Shown piece after piece: positions 43,444-52,145 of a DNA stretch of 64,000 nucleotides; positions within the stretch are counted from its first letter, which is position 1; each line of letters opens with the position of its first letter. The notes under the pieces were generated by a model, which saw only the letters and a list, made by a program, of their open reading frames with translations, made no database searches and had not been told where the DNA came from. The translations under genes and the position numbers were made by a program. The stretch is from Streptomyces sp. AC558_RSS880 (GTDB lineage: Bacteria; Actinomycetota; Actinomycetes; Streptomycetales; Streptomycetaceae), in assembly GCF_019049255.1 (NCBI RefSeq), contig NZ_JAGMUJ010000134.1:106558-170557 (forward strand). Reading direction: 5' to 3'.

Positions 43444-44643
43444 CTACTTCTCGCGCAGGGCGGGGTCGGGGTGCTCGCCCTCGGTCTGGACGCGGTACTC
43501 ACGGCCGAACATCTCGTCGTGCTCGGTCATGACCCGGTCGCTCGGCGGCGCCTCCCCGCCGTGGACGGCCTCCTGCATCCGTTCGAACCGCTCGTGCGCC
43601 TCGCGCACGTAGCCGGCGCCCAGCGTGGTCAGGTCCATCTGGGTGTCCAGCAGCTCGCGCACGTACTGCTTGTTCGGCTCGAAGGTGAGCACGTTCGGCA
43701 GCTCGGGCGCGAGGACCTCCTGCGGCTCACGGCCGTCGTGCCGGCGCATCAGGTCGCAGGCGGCGTGCAGGTGCTCCAGCTCCATGTTCAGGTGCAGCTC
43801 CCAGATCGCCTTCACCTTCGGGTCGCTCTCCTGCTCCATGAAGGAGTGGTACAGGTAGCACTCGTTGTACTCGTGGTTGACCAGCTGCTCCCACCACGTC
43901 TCACCGGGGTCCACGAGGGACTCGTAGTGGGTGACGTGCTCCTCCTCGATCAGCCCGATCTCCTGGTAGAGCTGGCGGGCGATCGGCTCCATGTAGGTGG
44001 GGCCGGTGTTCATGTAGAAGTTCATCGTCTGCTGCTCCGCCGACATGATCGTCAGTGCGTGCAGCTTCGACAACGGGTCCGTCCGGTCCTTCTCGTACGG
44101 GTCGCGGACGTTGTCGACCGGATCACGGTGGTGGAACCGCGTGGGGCGGCCCGGCATGACCTCGTTCAGGTTGTCGACGATCGACTCCGCCTTGCGGTGC
44201 TCGATCATCTCGTACAGGTTCGCGTACCGGTACAGGTGGTCGAAGTCCTCCAGCACACCGAACTGGTACGCCTGCTTCAGGTACGGGTCCGGCTCCATCC
44301 GCGCCACCCACGCCGTCAGGTCGACCGCGACCTGCTCGTAGGCGATCGTCGTCTCCAGCACCGAGGAGACACCCGGGAGCAGCCAGTTGACCGCCTTCTG
44401 CTGCTGCGCCTCGATGTACCGCACCCGGGCCAGCTGCCGCTTGATCTCCGGGTCCGCCGTGTGCCGGGCGAGCTGGTGGCTGAACAGGATGGCCTCCACC
44501 TCGATCCCGTTCATCGTGATGATCCGGCACCGGGTGTACGGATCACACCGGTCCGGGTCGATCGGCTCCACGTTCAGCTCACGCCAGCTGCGCAGCTGCC
44601 GGTCCAGCGGGATGCCCCGCTGCTCCAATGGATTGAACGTCAT
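43444..44643 (-). CDS. Large ferritin-like superfamily protein
   Basis: The 399-aa protein is almost all helical. Carboxylate/His motifs (EVEAILFSHQLARH, LIEEEHVTHYESL, NMELEHLHAACD) are consistent with a ferritin-like di-iron site. It is larger than ferritins and rubrerythrins, and its activity is unknown to me. ATG 44643 follows GGAGG. It heads the operon with hemerythrin, DUF2243 and CtaG-like genes. Confidence 0.75.
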   Translation of the reverse strand: MTFNPLEQRGIPLDRQLRSWRELNVEPIDPDRCDPYTRCRIITMNGIEVEAILFSHQLARHTADPEIKRQLARVRYIEAQQQKAVNWLLPGVSSVLETTIAYEQVAVDLTAWVARMEPDPYLKQAYQFGVLEDFDHLYRYANLYEMIEHRKAESIVDNLNEVMPGRPTRFHHRDPVDNVRDPYEKDRTDPLSKLHALTIMSAEQQTMNFYMNTGPTYMEPIARQLYQEIGLIEEEHVTHYESLVDPGETWWEQLVNHEYNECYLYHSFMEQESDPKVKAIWELHLNMELEHLHAACDLMRRHDGREPQEVLAPELPNVLTFEPNKQYVRELLDTQMDLTTLGAGYVREAHERFERMQEAVHGGEAPPSDRVMTEHDEMFGREYRVQTEGEHPDPALREK

Positions 44644-45134
44644 GGGGAGTGCCTCCTGCGGGCGTGGGTTGCGGGGCGCGCGCCGCGTCGCCGAGGTACC
44701 CCGGTGCAGGCAACGAGCACGGATCCGCTCACCAGTCTGTTCATCACAGGTGCTTTTGAGCCACCGCTCACGCGTGCAGGCCTCGTTGTTCCCCTGAACG
44801 GGCCAACGAGAGGGGAGGTCCGCGCTCGCCGGTGAAGCGTGCCGGCGTCTCGACGGAAACCCTCGAAACCCCCTGTTCCTCCTTCGAGAGGAACCACCGG
44901 TCACCACAGAGGGAAGCTCACGGCCACACGGGTGCCTCGAACGGGGACCGGGTACGTCACCCTGTTCGTCCTTGCCGCCGAGGTCACCGGAGCGGACGCG
45001 TCCGTGGCGGAGCCGTTGCCGCGGGCGTCAGTGGCGCACCGGGTGCGTGGGCACGCTGGAGAAGGCGCGGGTTCCGGCCCGTGCCACGCGCCTTCCCGCT
45101 CCTGTACACCACAGGGCTCGCGTCCGCGCCGGGA
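44644..45134. other. Gene-free stretch upstream of the ferritin-like operon
   Basis: These 491 bp hold no ORF with coding character on either strand. They should contain the operon promoter. A GGGTAC box occurs about 55 bp before the start, but no matching -35 of a stress sigma factor was found. Confidence 0.45.
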
Positions 45135-45677
45135 TCACTCGCCGGTCGTCCTGTTCACCAGCGCGTTGTACGCCAGCTGCAGCGCGTCCGCGCCGGCCAG
45201 CGCGGTGAGCGCCCCCATGGTGGTGCGGGTCGCACGCGGCCAGAGCAACTGTCCGGCCGTGAGGGTCGAGGCCACCCAGACGCTCATGCAGAACGGGCAG
45301 GTCACCAGCTCGCCGACCGTGGCGTCGCCGTCGTCGGACCGAGCCTCCTCGTGCAGTTCGGCCGGCCCCTGCGGGCCGACGAACGTGGTGAAGGGGGCCC
45401 TCAGCGGACTGGTCACCGACGCCTTGCTCAGCAGCCGGCTCAGCCGGAACGTCGCCACAGCGGTCAGGGCCACGTCCCAGGGCACGGGCCGGTCCGGCAG
45501 GGGACGCCCACGCATCCTCACCACCGTCGCCCAACCGGCTGTGTACGCCCCGAAAGCCGCCATGGCCGCCAGATAGCCGCGCAGCGGGCGCTCGTCCCCC
45601 GCCGCGTAGGCGTGTTCGGTGCGTCGCAGCAGTTCCCTGAGACGTGGTGCGAAACGGCGGTCAGCTGCTGTGCCCAT
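45135..45677 (-). CDS. DUF1360 membrane protein
   Basis: The 180-aa protein has two or three hydrophobic segments and the family signature TCPFCMSVWVA, with a CxxC that could bind metal or be redox-active. It overlaps the 3' end of the Rieske gene by 17 bp and is probably coupled to it. Confidence 0.82.
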   Translation of the reverse strand: MGTAADRRFAPRLRELLRRTEHAYAAGDERPLRGYLAAMAAFGAYTAGWATVVRMRGRPLPDRPVPWDVALTAVATFRLSRLLSKASVTSPLRAPFTTFVGPQGPAELHEEARSDDGDATVGELVTCPFCMSVWVASTLTAGQLLWPRATRTTMGALTALAGADALQLAYNALVNRTTGE

Positions 45678-46629
45678 GACCTCTGCTCCGTCCTGTCCTC
45701 GTCACCGGCTCGTCCGTTTCGCCGCCGTCCACCGTCTCCTGCCCCTCCCGGCGCAGGCTGACCTCGACATGCCCGGCGACGACGCGGCTGTCGAAGGCGG
45801 GCTGGGGCGCCGTGGCGGGGCCGCGGACGTTCCAGCCGTCCGAGAGCCGGAAGACACTGCCGTGCCAGGGGCACCGGACACACCCGTCGGCGACCGTGCC
45901 CTCGGACAGCGGTCCCGCCAGATGACTGCACCGCTCGGCCAGCACGTGGATCGCTCCACCGATCTCGCGCACCACCAGGACCGGCACATCGTCCACGGTG
46001 CGCCGTACGGGACGGCCGACGGGGAACTCGTCCACCGTGCCGATCCGGTGCCAGCCCCGCCCGACGATGTGCGGCACCTCCTCGGCGTGGTTGGCACCGG
46101 AAGCCTGCCGATACGCCATGTGGCCGCCGAGCACGCCCCCCAGACCGACCGCGGTCAGACCGAGGAAGCCGCACGCGCGGCCTGCCCCGGCCCGCCCGGA
46201 GAGGCGAAGGAGGAGTGAGGCGCCGTACAGACCCACGGCCGTCGTGTTGGCCACCGCGTGCACCAGCCCCACCCGCTTCTGCTGACGGTGGAGTTCCGCC
46301 CAGTCGACCGCGCCCGCCAGGGCTGCGGGGCCGGCCGCCGCCAGCCCGACGCCCACCAGGAGGCCGGCCTCCCGGGACCGGCCGGGCCGCAGGTCGAGTA
46401 CCGCGGCGGACATCCAGGTGCCGATCGGCACCTGCACCATCAAGGGGTGCACCGGATGGCCGAGCCATCTTCCGTGCAGCACGTCCCGTGCGCGGCCGAG
46501 CGGCAGCGCCCGCACTCCTCTGCCGAGCACGTCGATCACCGCGTCCGTCCTGGGCTCGCGCTCCAGGGCGTCCAGCAGCCACAGCACTCGGTTCTGCCGC
46601 ATACGGCGGCGACCCGGCTTCTTGTTCAT
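45661..46629 (-). CDS. DUF2231 membrane domain fused to a Rieske 2Fe-2S domain
   Basis: The 322-aa protein has an N-terminal DUF2231 region with four membrane helices (about residues 65-175; HPVHPLMVQVPIG is the hallmark). A cytosolic or surface Rieske domain at 190-300 has ligands C234, H236, C253 and H256 in ERCSHLAGP and VRCPWHGS. This fusion suggests membrane electron transfer in the redox cluster. Its partner is unknown; the downstream CxxC DUF1360 protein is a candidate. Confidence 0.88.
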   Translation of the reverse strand: MNKKPGRRRMRQNRVLWLLDALEREPRTDAVIDVLGRGVRALPLGRARDVLHGRWLGHPVHPLMVQVPIGTWMSAAVLDLRPGRSREAGLLVGVGLAAAGPAALAGAVDWAELHRQQKRVGLVHAVANTTAVGLYGASLLLRLSGRAGAGRACGFLGLTAVGLGGVLGGHMAYRQASGANHAEEVPHIVGRGWHRIGTVDEFPVGRPVRRTVDDVPVLVVREIGGAIHVLAERCSHLAGPLSEGTVADGCVRCPWHGSVFRLSDGWNVRGPATAPQPAFDSRVVAGHVEVSLRREGQETVDGGETDEPVTRTGRSRGHGHSS

Positions 46630-46739
46630 GAGCGCAGGGTCCCCCGAGGGCCGGGGGGCAAACAGCGGCTCCGGCGGCCCTGCCGGCCCGCGGCGTGCGA
46701 GGGCTCCGCGTCCGCCGTCCGGTCGCCGGACGCAAGGCG

Positions 46740-47000
46740 GAGGCAGCCGACGCCGGCCGGGGGTTCCGCCGCTCAGCTCCGCTGGGGTTGTCCACGCCCT
46801 GCCGGGCGGCGGTCTTCCGCAGGTCGATCTCGATCCAGGGCTTGCCGCCCGGAGCGTTCCGGCCCGGGACCTTCTGGCAGAAGATCTCGTCGACCACGCG
46901 TTGCTCGAGGCTCTCGCCCTGCGCGGTGATGGTCATGACGCTGTCGCCCTCTGCCGGATCGAGGACGCCCTTACCGTCCGACGTGACCGTTTCGCCCCCG
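46740..47000 (-). pseudogene. Remnant of a secreted lipoprotein gene
   Basis: The minus frame reads GGETVTSDGKGVLDP, then MTITAQGESLEQRVVDEI and a KVPGRNAPGGKPWIEIDLRK segment. This is typical of the central beta-sheet region of LppX/LprG-like Streptomyces lipoproteins. No signal peptide, lipobox or C-terminus is present, and the flanks lose coding character. Confidence 0.5.
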
Positions 47001-47272
47001 CGGCGAGATCTCCTCGACGACCACCGCTCGTCCATGGAACGACGGCGAACCGGCGGCCCTCGTGCCCCTCGGAGAAGCGTGAGAACGCCCCTTTTCAAGG
47101 GGGTTGGGGATGCAGGGCTTGATTCGGACGAGTCGCGCCGACGGCACGGAACGGCGCTGTCCCGCCAACAGGGCATCAGCATGAGACACCCAAAGCCGAC
47201 CGCACACGAATCAGTTAGGAAATGTGATCCGGGGACACACGTACGGCGAACCGACAGCAAGGAGAGTCTGTG
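47001..47272. other. Region upstream of the GlsB-type gene
   Basis: No ORF is supported. The segment TCAGTTAGGAAATG near 47211 is locally AT-rich and may hold the promoter, but no consensus pair is clear. AAGGAGAG at 47259-47266 is the ribosome-binding site of the next gene. Confidence 0.4.
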
Positions 47273-47569
47273 ATGGGCATCATCGCGTGGATATTCATCG
47301 GCCTGCTCGCCGGAGCCATTGCCAAGGCGCTCATGCCGGGCAAGGACCCGGGCGGAATCATCATCACCATGCTCATCGGTATTGCCGGAGGGCTCCTCGG
47401 GGGATTCCTCGGCAAGGTGATCTTCGGGGTCGACTCGATCGACGGCTTCTTCGACCTGTCCACCTGGATCGCGGCCGTCGTCGGATCCGTCATTCTGCTG
47501 GCGCTGTACCGGCTGTTCACCGGTCGCGGACACGGGCGCGGCCATCGCCGCGGCCACGCCCACGCGTAA
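47273..47569 (+). CDS. GlsB/YeaQ/YmgE-family stress membrane protein
   Basis: The 98-aa protein has three membrane helices with the Gly-rich family motif (MGIIAWIFIGLLAGAIAKAL, then GGLLGGFLGK) and a His/Arg/Gly-rich tail. AAGGAGAG fits ATG 47273; GTG 47270 is less well spaced. The family is stress-induced in many bacteria. A very strong terminator follows. Confidence 0.87.
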   Translation: MGIIAWIFIGLLAGAIAKALMPGKDPGGIIITMLIGIAGGLLGGFLGKVIFGVDSIDGFFDLSTWIAAVVGSVILLALYRLFTGRGHGRGHRRGHAHA

Positions 47570-47616
47570 CGGCCCGGCGGTCGACGCGACCTGGCGCAGG
47601 ACAAACCGACCATGTC

Positions 47617-47656
47617 CACGTGGGTGCCCCCGTCTTCGGACGGGGGCACCCACGTG
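47617..47656. terminator. Strong hairpin terminator with UUCG loop
   Basis: An 18-bp perfect stem closes on a TTCG tetraloop, 48 bp after the GlsB stop and before the convergent hydrolase. It should stop transcription from both sides. Confidence 0.85.
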
Positions 47657-47722
47657 CGACAGGGCGTGATCCGGCGGACGCCTTCGCCGCCGACGCCGCC
47701 CTCGCCGCGCGGTTCGGTGGCC

Positions 47723-48511
47723 TCAGGCGCGCTGGACCCAACTCCGGTCCAGGCGGTCGGCCAGGCCGGCAGCGGTGAAGGCGGCCTCCAGGTCGTCGCG
47801 GCCCTCGGTGAAGTGGGCCCAGCTGTCGTGGTGGACGGGGACGACGCTGCGGGCGCCGAGGATCCGGGTGGCTTCCGCCGCCTGGGCGCTGTCGAGGACG
47901 ATCAGCCCGCCGTCGAAGAGCATGGGGAAGCGAGGGGCTCCGGCGAAGAGGATCGCGGTGTCCAACGGGGCGAAACGCCCGGCGATTTCCCTGACCGCGT
48001 CGAGCGAGGCGTTGTCGCCGCTGACGTAGACCGTGGGCAGGCCGTCTCCGGTGAGCACGAAGCCGACGACCTGGCCGGTGATCGGCTCGATCTCTTCGCG
48101 TGGGCCCGGGCCGTGGACGGCGGGGACACCGGTGACGGTGACCGTGCCTCCGTCGGGCCGGTCCAGGTCGATCGACTCCCAGTCGGCCAGGCCTCTGGCC
48201 GTGCCTCCCAGCCGCTGTCCGCCGCCGGGGGTGGTGAGGGTGAGCGGGACGTCGGCGAGCATGGCGCGTCCGGACGTGTCGAGGTTGTCGGCATGTTCGT
48301 CGTGCGAGAGCAGGACCACGTCGACGGGGCCGAGTTCGGCGGGGGTGGCGCGGGAGGCGGTGGTCTTGGTCAGGGTCGGGCCCGGGGAGGCGTAGTCGCC
48401 GGGCCCGTCGAAGGTCGGGTCCGTCAGGAAGCGCAGGCCGCCGTACTCGAAGAGGGCGGTGGGACCGCCCAGCGTGCGGACCTGGATCTGCTCGGCGTCG
48501 TGCTGGGACAT
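47723..48511 (-). CDS. MBL-fold (UlaG-like) metallo-hydrolase
   Basis: The 262-aa protein has the metallo-beta-lactamase ligands in LLSHDEHADNLD, a UlaG-type variant, with later His (VHGPGPREE), Asp (VSGDNASLD) and His (VPVHHDSW) positions. ATG 48511 follows AGGAG by 8 nt. It is a cytosolic hydrolase of unknown substrate, divergent from the CGNR regulator. Confidence 0.85.
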   Translation of the reverse strand: MSQHDAEQIQVRTLGGPTALFEYGGLRFLTDPTFDGPGDYASPGPTLTKTTASRATPAELGPVDVVLLSHDEHADNLDTSGRAMLADVPLTLTTPGGGQRLGGTARGLADWESIDLDRPDGGTVTVTGVPAVHGPGPREEIEPITGQVVGFVLTGDGLPTVYVSGDNASLDAVREIAGRFAPLDTAILFAGAPRFPMLFDGGLIVLDSAQAAEATRILGARSVVPVHHDSWAHFTEGRDDLEAAFTAAGLADRLDRSWVQRA

Positions 48512-48584
48512 GCGGACCACTCCTGGCTAGTCACGGATGAGAGTCTCTTTTTCCATGACTCACGATAGGAAGGCATCACGGAAA

Positions 48585-48596
48585 AACGCAAGCGTT
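48585..48596. promoter_or_regulatory. Palindrome AACGC-AA-GCGTT before the CGNR gene
   Basis: A perfect 5-bp inverted repeat lies 12 bp before the GTG. It could be an autoregulatory site acting on the divergent pair. Confidence 0.4.
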
Positions 48597-48607
48597 ACCA
48601 TGAGAAC

Positions 48608-49204
48608 GTGGAAGAGATCGTGTTCGCCGACGTCACCCCCATCGCGCTGCCCCCGGCTCCGGGCGCCGACCGGTACCGCTCGCTCGACTTCGCCGACACC
48701 GTCGCGACCCTCCCAGCCGGCCAGAGTTACGACCTGCTCGCCGCCCCCGAATCCGCCATGCGCTGGCTCGCCGCCCACGACCTGACCGCTCCGGACGTCA
48801 GGCTGTACGAAGTGTGCGCGCGGCGGATGCGCACGCTGCGCGGTCATGTGCGGGCCCTGTTCGGAGCCCGCGTCGAGGGCACCGCCCCGCCCGAGCAGTC
48901 CCTGCGGGCCGTCAACGAGGCACTCACCGCTGTGCCCACCGCTCCCCTGCTCGCCTGGGACGGACCGCGGGGACCACGCCGCGTCCAGGCGCACCCCACC
49001 GACCAGGCCGTCGGCCACGCGCTGGCGACCCTCGCCGCCGACGCCGCCGACCTCCTCACCGGCCGGGACGCCGACCTGCTCGCAGCCTGCGGCTCCACAC
49101 CCTGCGACCGCTTCCTCGTACGCACTCACGGTCGGCGCCACTGGTGCTCCACCCGCTGCGGCGACCGCGCCCGCGCCGCCCGCGCCCGGCGGACCTCGGA
49201 GTGA
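48608..49204 (+). CDS. CGNR zinc-finger protein (ABATE domain)
   Basis: The 198-aa protein has a helical N-terminal domain and a C-terminal treble-clef finger: CGSTPCDRFLV, then HWCSTRCGDRARA. CGDR replaces the usual CGNR. Such proteins are putative stress-ligand-responsive regulators. It starts at GTG 48608 next to a palindrome and is coupled to a small downstream ORF. Confidence 0.83.
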   Translation: MEEIVFADVTPIALPPAPGADRYRSLDFADTVATLPAGQSYDLLAAPESAMRWLAAHDLTAPDVRLYEVCARRMRTLRGHVRALFGARVEGTAPPEQSLRAVNEALTAVPTAPLLAWDGPRGPRRVQAHPTDQAVGHALATLAADAADLLTGRDADLLAACGSTPCDRFLVRTHGRRHWCSTRCGDRARAARARRTSE

Positions 49205-49452
49205 CCGGCAACGCCCGCACCCACCGTCACCGCGAACACGAGGCCGAGCACGTCCCGGCCTTCGCCTCCTACCGGGTGAGGGGCGAGTTCCTGGACGAGG
49301 TGCTGCTCGGGCTCCTCGTCCAGGACCGGAAACCGGAGCCGAAGGACGGGGCCGGCCCACGTGACGGCGCGGGAGCCGGGTTCACCGGGTGGCGGCCATG
49401 GCGGCGACCGCCGCGCCGGTACGGCATGTCCGGGCCGTCGCCCATGACGTGA
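49201..49452 (+). CDS. Small ORF coupled to the CGNR gene
   Basis: The GTG at 49201 overlaps the CGNR stop (GTGA). The first 45 residues (HEAEHVPAFASYRVRGEFLD) look coding; the rest is Arg/Pro/Gly-rich and less convincing. No family is recognised. Confidence 0.38.
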   Translation: MTGNARTHRHREHEAEHVPAFASYRVRGEFLDEVLLGLLVQDRKPEPKDGAGPRDGAGAGFTGWRPWRRPPRRYGMSGPSPMT

Positions 49453-49478
49453 CCGGGCGGCCGTGCACGACCGCCCGG
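49453..49478. terminator. Hairpin between convergent genes
   Basis: CCGGGCGG and CCGCCCGG form an 8-bp stem with a 10-nt loop between the CGNR pair and the convergent methyltransferase. Confidence 0.5.
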
Positions 49479-49495
49479 GTCTTCGACGTGAGGCT

Positions 49496-50275
49496 TCACA
49501 GCCGCCGGACGCGCAGCACGCCGGTCAGCATCGGGAGGGTGAACTCGCCGCGGGCGGTCTCCGGTCTGTTCGCGAGGAAGGCGCGGATCCGGTCCAGCGT
49601 GGCCTCTCGTTCATGTTCCGGCATGACCAGCACCCCCGCGCGCGTCGCGAGGGTCGCGACGAGGGAGTCGGCGGTACGGCGCTGCCCGTGCGGGAACTCG
49701 GCCTGCTCCGGCGAGCCGAACAGGGCGGCGGCGCCGTTCCCCGGAAGGTGTGCGTCGGCCGTCTCGGCACGCCAGCCGGTGGGCGTGTCACGCGGGCCGA
49801 CGGCCGCGCTCCCGCTGACCCGCGCGAGCCCGGCAACCCACTCGGCCCGGTCGTCCATGACGTTCCACAGACCGGCCAGGATGCCGCTGGGCGCGAGGAC
49901 CCTGGCGATCTCGGGGCCGGCGACGGTCATGTCGAACCAGTGCATGGCGTTGCCGGCCAGCACGGCATCGACGGACGCGTCCGGAAGCGGTATCGCCTCG
50001 GCGCTGCCCCGCAGGGCACGGACAGCAGGCAGCGAGCGGCGCAGCTCGGCGAGCATCGCCGGGTCGGGCTCGACCGCGACGACTCGGGCGCCCGGTGCGA
50101 GCAGCGTGGCGGTCAGCTTTCCGGTTCCGGCGCCGAGGTCGAGCACGCGCGGGCCGGGCGCGGGTTCGAGCGCCCAGCGCACCGCAGCCCGCGCGTAATC
50201 CGGACGGTGCTCGGCGTACTCGACCGCCGCCGGCCCGAACGACGAGGCGTGCAGCAGCCGTTCCTCCTGGTCCAC
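49496..50275 (-). CDS. Class I SAM-dependent methyltransferase
   Basis: The 259-aa protein has motif I VLDLGAGTGKLT, motif II VAVEPDPAML, and the later LAGNAMHWFD, a common small-molecule methyltransferase form. GTG 50275 is the start. It lies 53 bp downstream of a cytochrome P450 gene and may form an operon with it, suggesting tailoring of a metabolite. Confidence 0.88.
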   Translation of the reverse strand: MDQEERLLHASSFGPAAVEYAEHRPDYARAAVRWALEPAPGPRVLDLGAGTGKLTATLLAPGARVVAVEPDPAMLAELRRSLPAVRALRGSAEAIPLPDASVDAVLAGNAMHWFDMTVAGPEIARVLAPSGILAGLWNVMDDRAEWVAGLARVSGSAAVGPRDTPTGWRAETADAHLPGNGAAALFGSPEQAEFPHGQRRTADSLVATLATRAGVLVMPEHEREATLDRIRAFLANRPETARGEFTLPMLTGVLRVRRL

Positions 50276-50328
50276 ACCGTTACGCTAGCAGTGCCCGCGA
50301 GGACGAACCGATCCGCCGCCCCTGCGGA

Positions 50329-51786
50329 TCAGTCCCCCGCCGAGCCGGGAGACTCCCGAGGGGAGAGCGGGTGACCGTCCACGGCCGCGGTGGCGGCATC
50401 ACGGTGGCCGTACCTCATGGAAATCGTGTCGGGTTTGACCGTCACCACCGCTTGAGGCCGTGGGTCGCGGGACACGAGCTCGATGCGCGGCCAGCGCTGG
50501 AGGATCGCCGCCAGGATGATCTGCAGCTCGGCCCACGCGAAGTTCTCGCCGATGCATTTGCGGCGGCCGTCGCCGAAGGCGAGGAAGGAGCCGCGGGCGG
50601 CCGGAGGACGACGTGGGGCCCAGCGGTCGGGGTCGAAGACGTCCGGGGCGGGAAAGCGGGACGGATCGTGCTGGTGGAGGTACGGACTCCAGACCACGTC
50701 GGCTCCTTCGGGGATCCGGTGGCCTCCGAGCTCCACGTCGCGGGTGGCGGTGCGGGTGACCATCCAGGCCGGCCCGTACTTGCGGATGGCTTCCTGCAGC
50801 ACCTGACGGGCGTACGGAAGCTTTTCGAGGTCCGTGTAGTGCAGTGGGCGGTTGCCGCAGGCGTCCGCCAGTTCGGTGCGCAGGCGCTGCTCGACGTCAG
50901 GGTGCCGGCTGATCTCGTAGAGGGTCCACGCCAGGGTCGTGCCGGTGGTCTCGATGGCGCCGGTCAGCAGGGTGATGGCCTCGTCCTGCAGGTGCCGGCG
51001 CGTCAAGGGCCGGTCCGCGGTGAGGAGTGCGGCGAACAGACCGCCCTGGGCCGATGGTGCGTGCGGGCACGCCGGGCCGGTGTCCGCGTCGTGGGGCGGC
51101 GCGCTCGGCAGGGACGTGCGGTGGTGGTCGATGGCCTGGTCGACGAGATCGCGGAGTTGCGCGACGCGTGCGGCGTGCGCGCGGTTGGCGGGCAGCGGCA
51201 GACGGGTGGCCCAGGGCGGCAGGACGGTCTGCCGGATGGTGCCTTTCATGATGGCCGGCATCAGGGCGGTGAACTCGGTCCGCGGGTGCTCGGGCAGGTC
51301 GGTGCCGAAGAGGGCGACGAGGAACGCGGCCAGGGTGAGGTCGTTCATGTCGCCGAAGACGTCGCGCCTCTCGTTCTCCCGCCATGCCCCGACCATCGAC
51401 CGGACCCGGTCGATCATGGCGCTGCCGCGTGTGGCGATGTGCGCCTTGTTGAACATGGGCTGCATGAGGCGCCGGTTGCGCAGGTGCGTGTCGCCGTCGG
51501 CGACGGTGGCCAGGCCGTCGCCGAAGAAGACGCGTAACGCGTCGATGATCTTTCCGCCCTTGGCGTAGTGGGCGGCCTCGGTGACCAGGACCCTGCGGGT
51601 CAGGTCGGGATCGGTGACGACGTAGGCGGCGGTCGGTCCGATGCGTATGCGTACGACGCTGCCGTGCCGGCGAAGCGACGTGATGAAGGGCAGGGGGTCA
51701 CGTGCGAGGCGGTGAGCATGGCCCAGCAGGGGCAGGGCTCCGGGCGCGGTCCGTGTGGGGACGGTTATGACGGGTGGGGCGGTCAC
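50329..51786 (-). CDS. Cytochrome P450 with a TTA leucine codon
   Basis: The 485-aa protein has ExxR as E332-R335 (EAIRKYG), the heme loop FGDGRRKCIGENFA with Cys411 as ligand, and an I-helix ETTGTT motif. The N-terminus (PGALPLLGHAHRLARDPL) resembles P450s that act on terpenes, such as pentalenene oxygenase. Codon 84 is TTA (51537-51535), which makes translation depend on the bldA tRNA in Streptomyces. GTG 51786 overlaps the stop of an upstream 118-codon ORF. No terpene synthase is in the window. Confidence 0.9.
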   Translation of the reverse strand: MTAPPVITVPTRTAPGALPLLGHAHRLARDPLPFITSLRRHGSVVRIRIGPTAAYVVTDPDLTRRVLVTEAAHYAKGGKIIDALRVFFGDGLATVADGDTHLRNRRLMQPMFNKAHIATRGSAMIDRVRSMVGAWRENERRDVFGDMNDLTLAAFLVALFGTDLPEHPRTEFTALMPAIMKGTIRQTVLPPWATRLPLPANRAHAARVAQLRDLVDQAIDHHRTSLPSAPPHDADTGPACPHAPSAQGGLFAALLTADRPLTRRHLQDEAITLLTGAIETTGTTLAWTLYEISRHPDVEQRLRTELADACGNRPLHYTDLEKLPYARQVLQEAIRKYGPAWMVTRTATRDVELGGHRIPEGADVVWSPYLHQHDPSRFPAPDVFDPDRWAPRRPPAARGSFLAFGDGRRKCIGENFAWAELQIILAAILQRWPRIELVSRDPRPQAVVTVKPDTISMRYGHRDAATAAVDGHPLSPRESPGSAGD

Positions 51787-52139
51787 AGCCGTGGTGCTCC
51801 TCGTGTGAGTCCGTCGGGGCGGCCGATGTCTGCCCAGGACCGCGGTGCGGGATGCGGCGGCTCCATGCCGTGTGCGTCACATCCCGCCCGCTCACCGGCT
51901 TCGGGGAACGGGCACGCGTCCCGCAGCCCGGCACCGGCGATCCGGTCAGGTCCGCCCCGGCGGTGGGCGGCGCCGGTCCTGAGCAGCGGCTCGGCGCGTT
52001 CGTCCGGCACGGTGACCGTGCGGTCATGGCCGGGGGTGTCCGACCGGACCGGCTGCGGGAAGCGGCGGAACGACTCGTCCGGGAGCGTCGTGCGCGGCCG
52101 GGCCGTGTCCTCCGGGCCGGTGGCACCGGACAGACCCAC
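51783..52139 (-). CDS. Uncertain 118-codon ORF coupled to the P450
   Basis: The frame has good G/C third positions in its first two thirds and ends in GTGA, overlapping the P450 start. Its tail carries the AGGAG used by the P450. The product is Arg/Gly/Pro-rich with no recognisable domain. It may be a small accessory protein or a decayed gene. Confidence 0.3.
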   Translation of the reverse strand: MGLSGATGPEDTARPRTTLPDESFRRFPQPVRSDTPGHDRTVTVPDERAEPLLRTGAAHRRGGPDRIAGAGLRDACPFPEAGERAGCDAHGMEPPHPAPRSWADIGRPDGLTRGAPRL

Positions 52140-52145
52140 GGAAAC

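Noticed and set aside
44644..44760. Sigma-B-type promoter for the ferritin-like operon
   Set aside because: GGGTAC is present, but no acceptable -35 lies 14-16 bp before it.
51783..52139. Terpene synthase partner for the P450
   Set aside because: The upstream ORF lacks the Asp-rich and NSE metal-binding motifs; no terpene cyclase is visible in the window.
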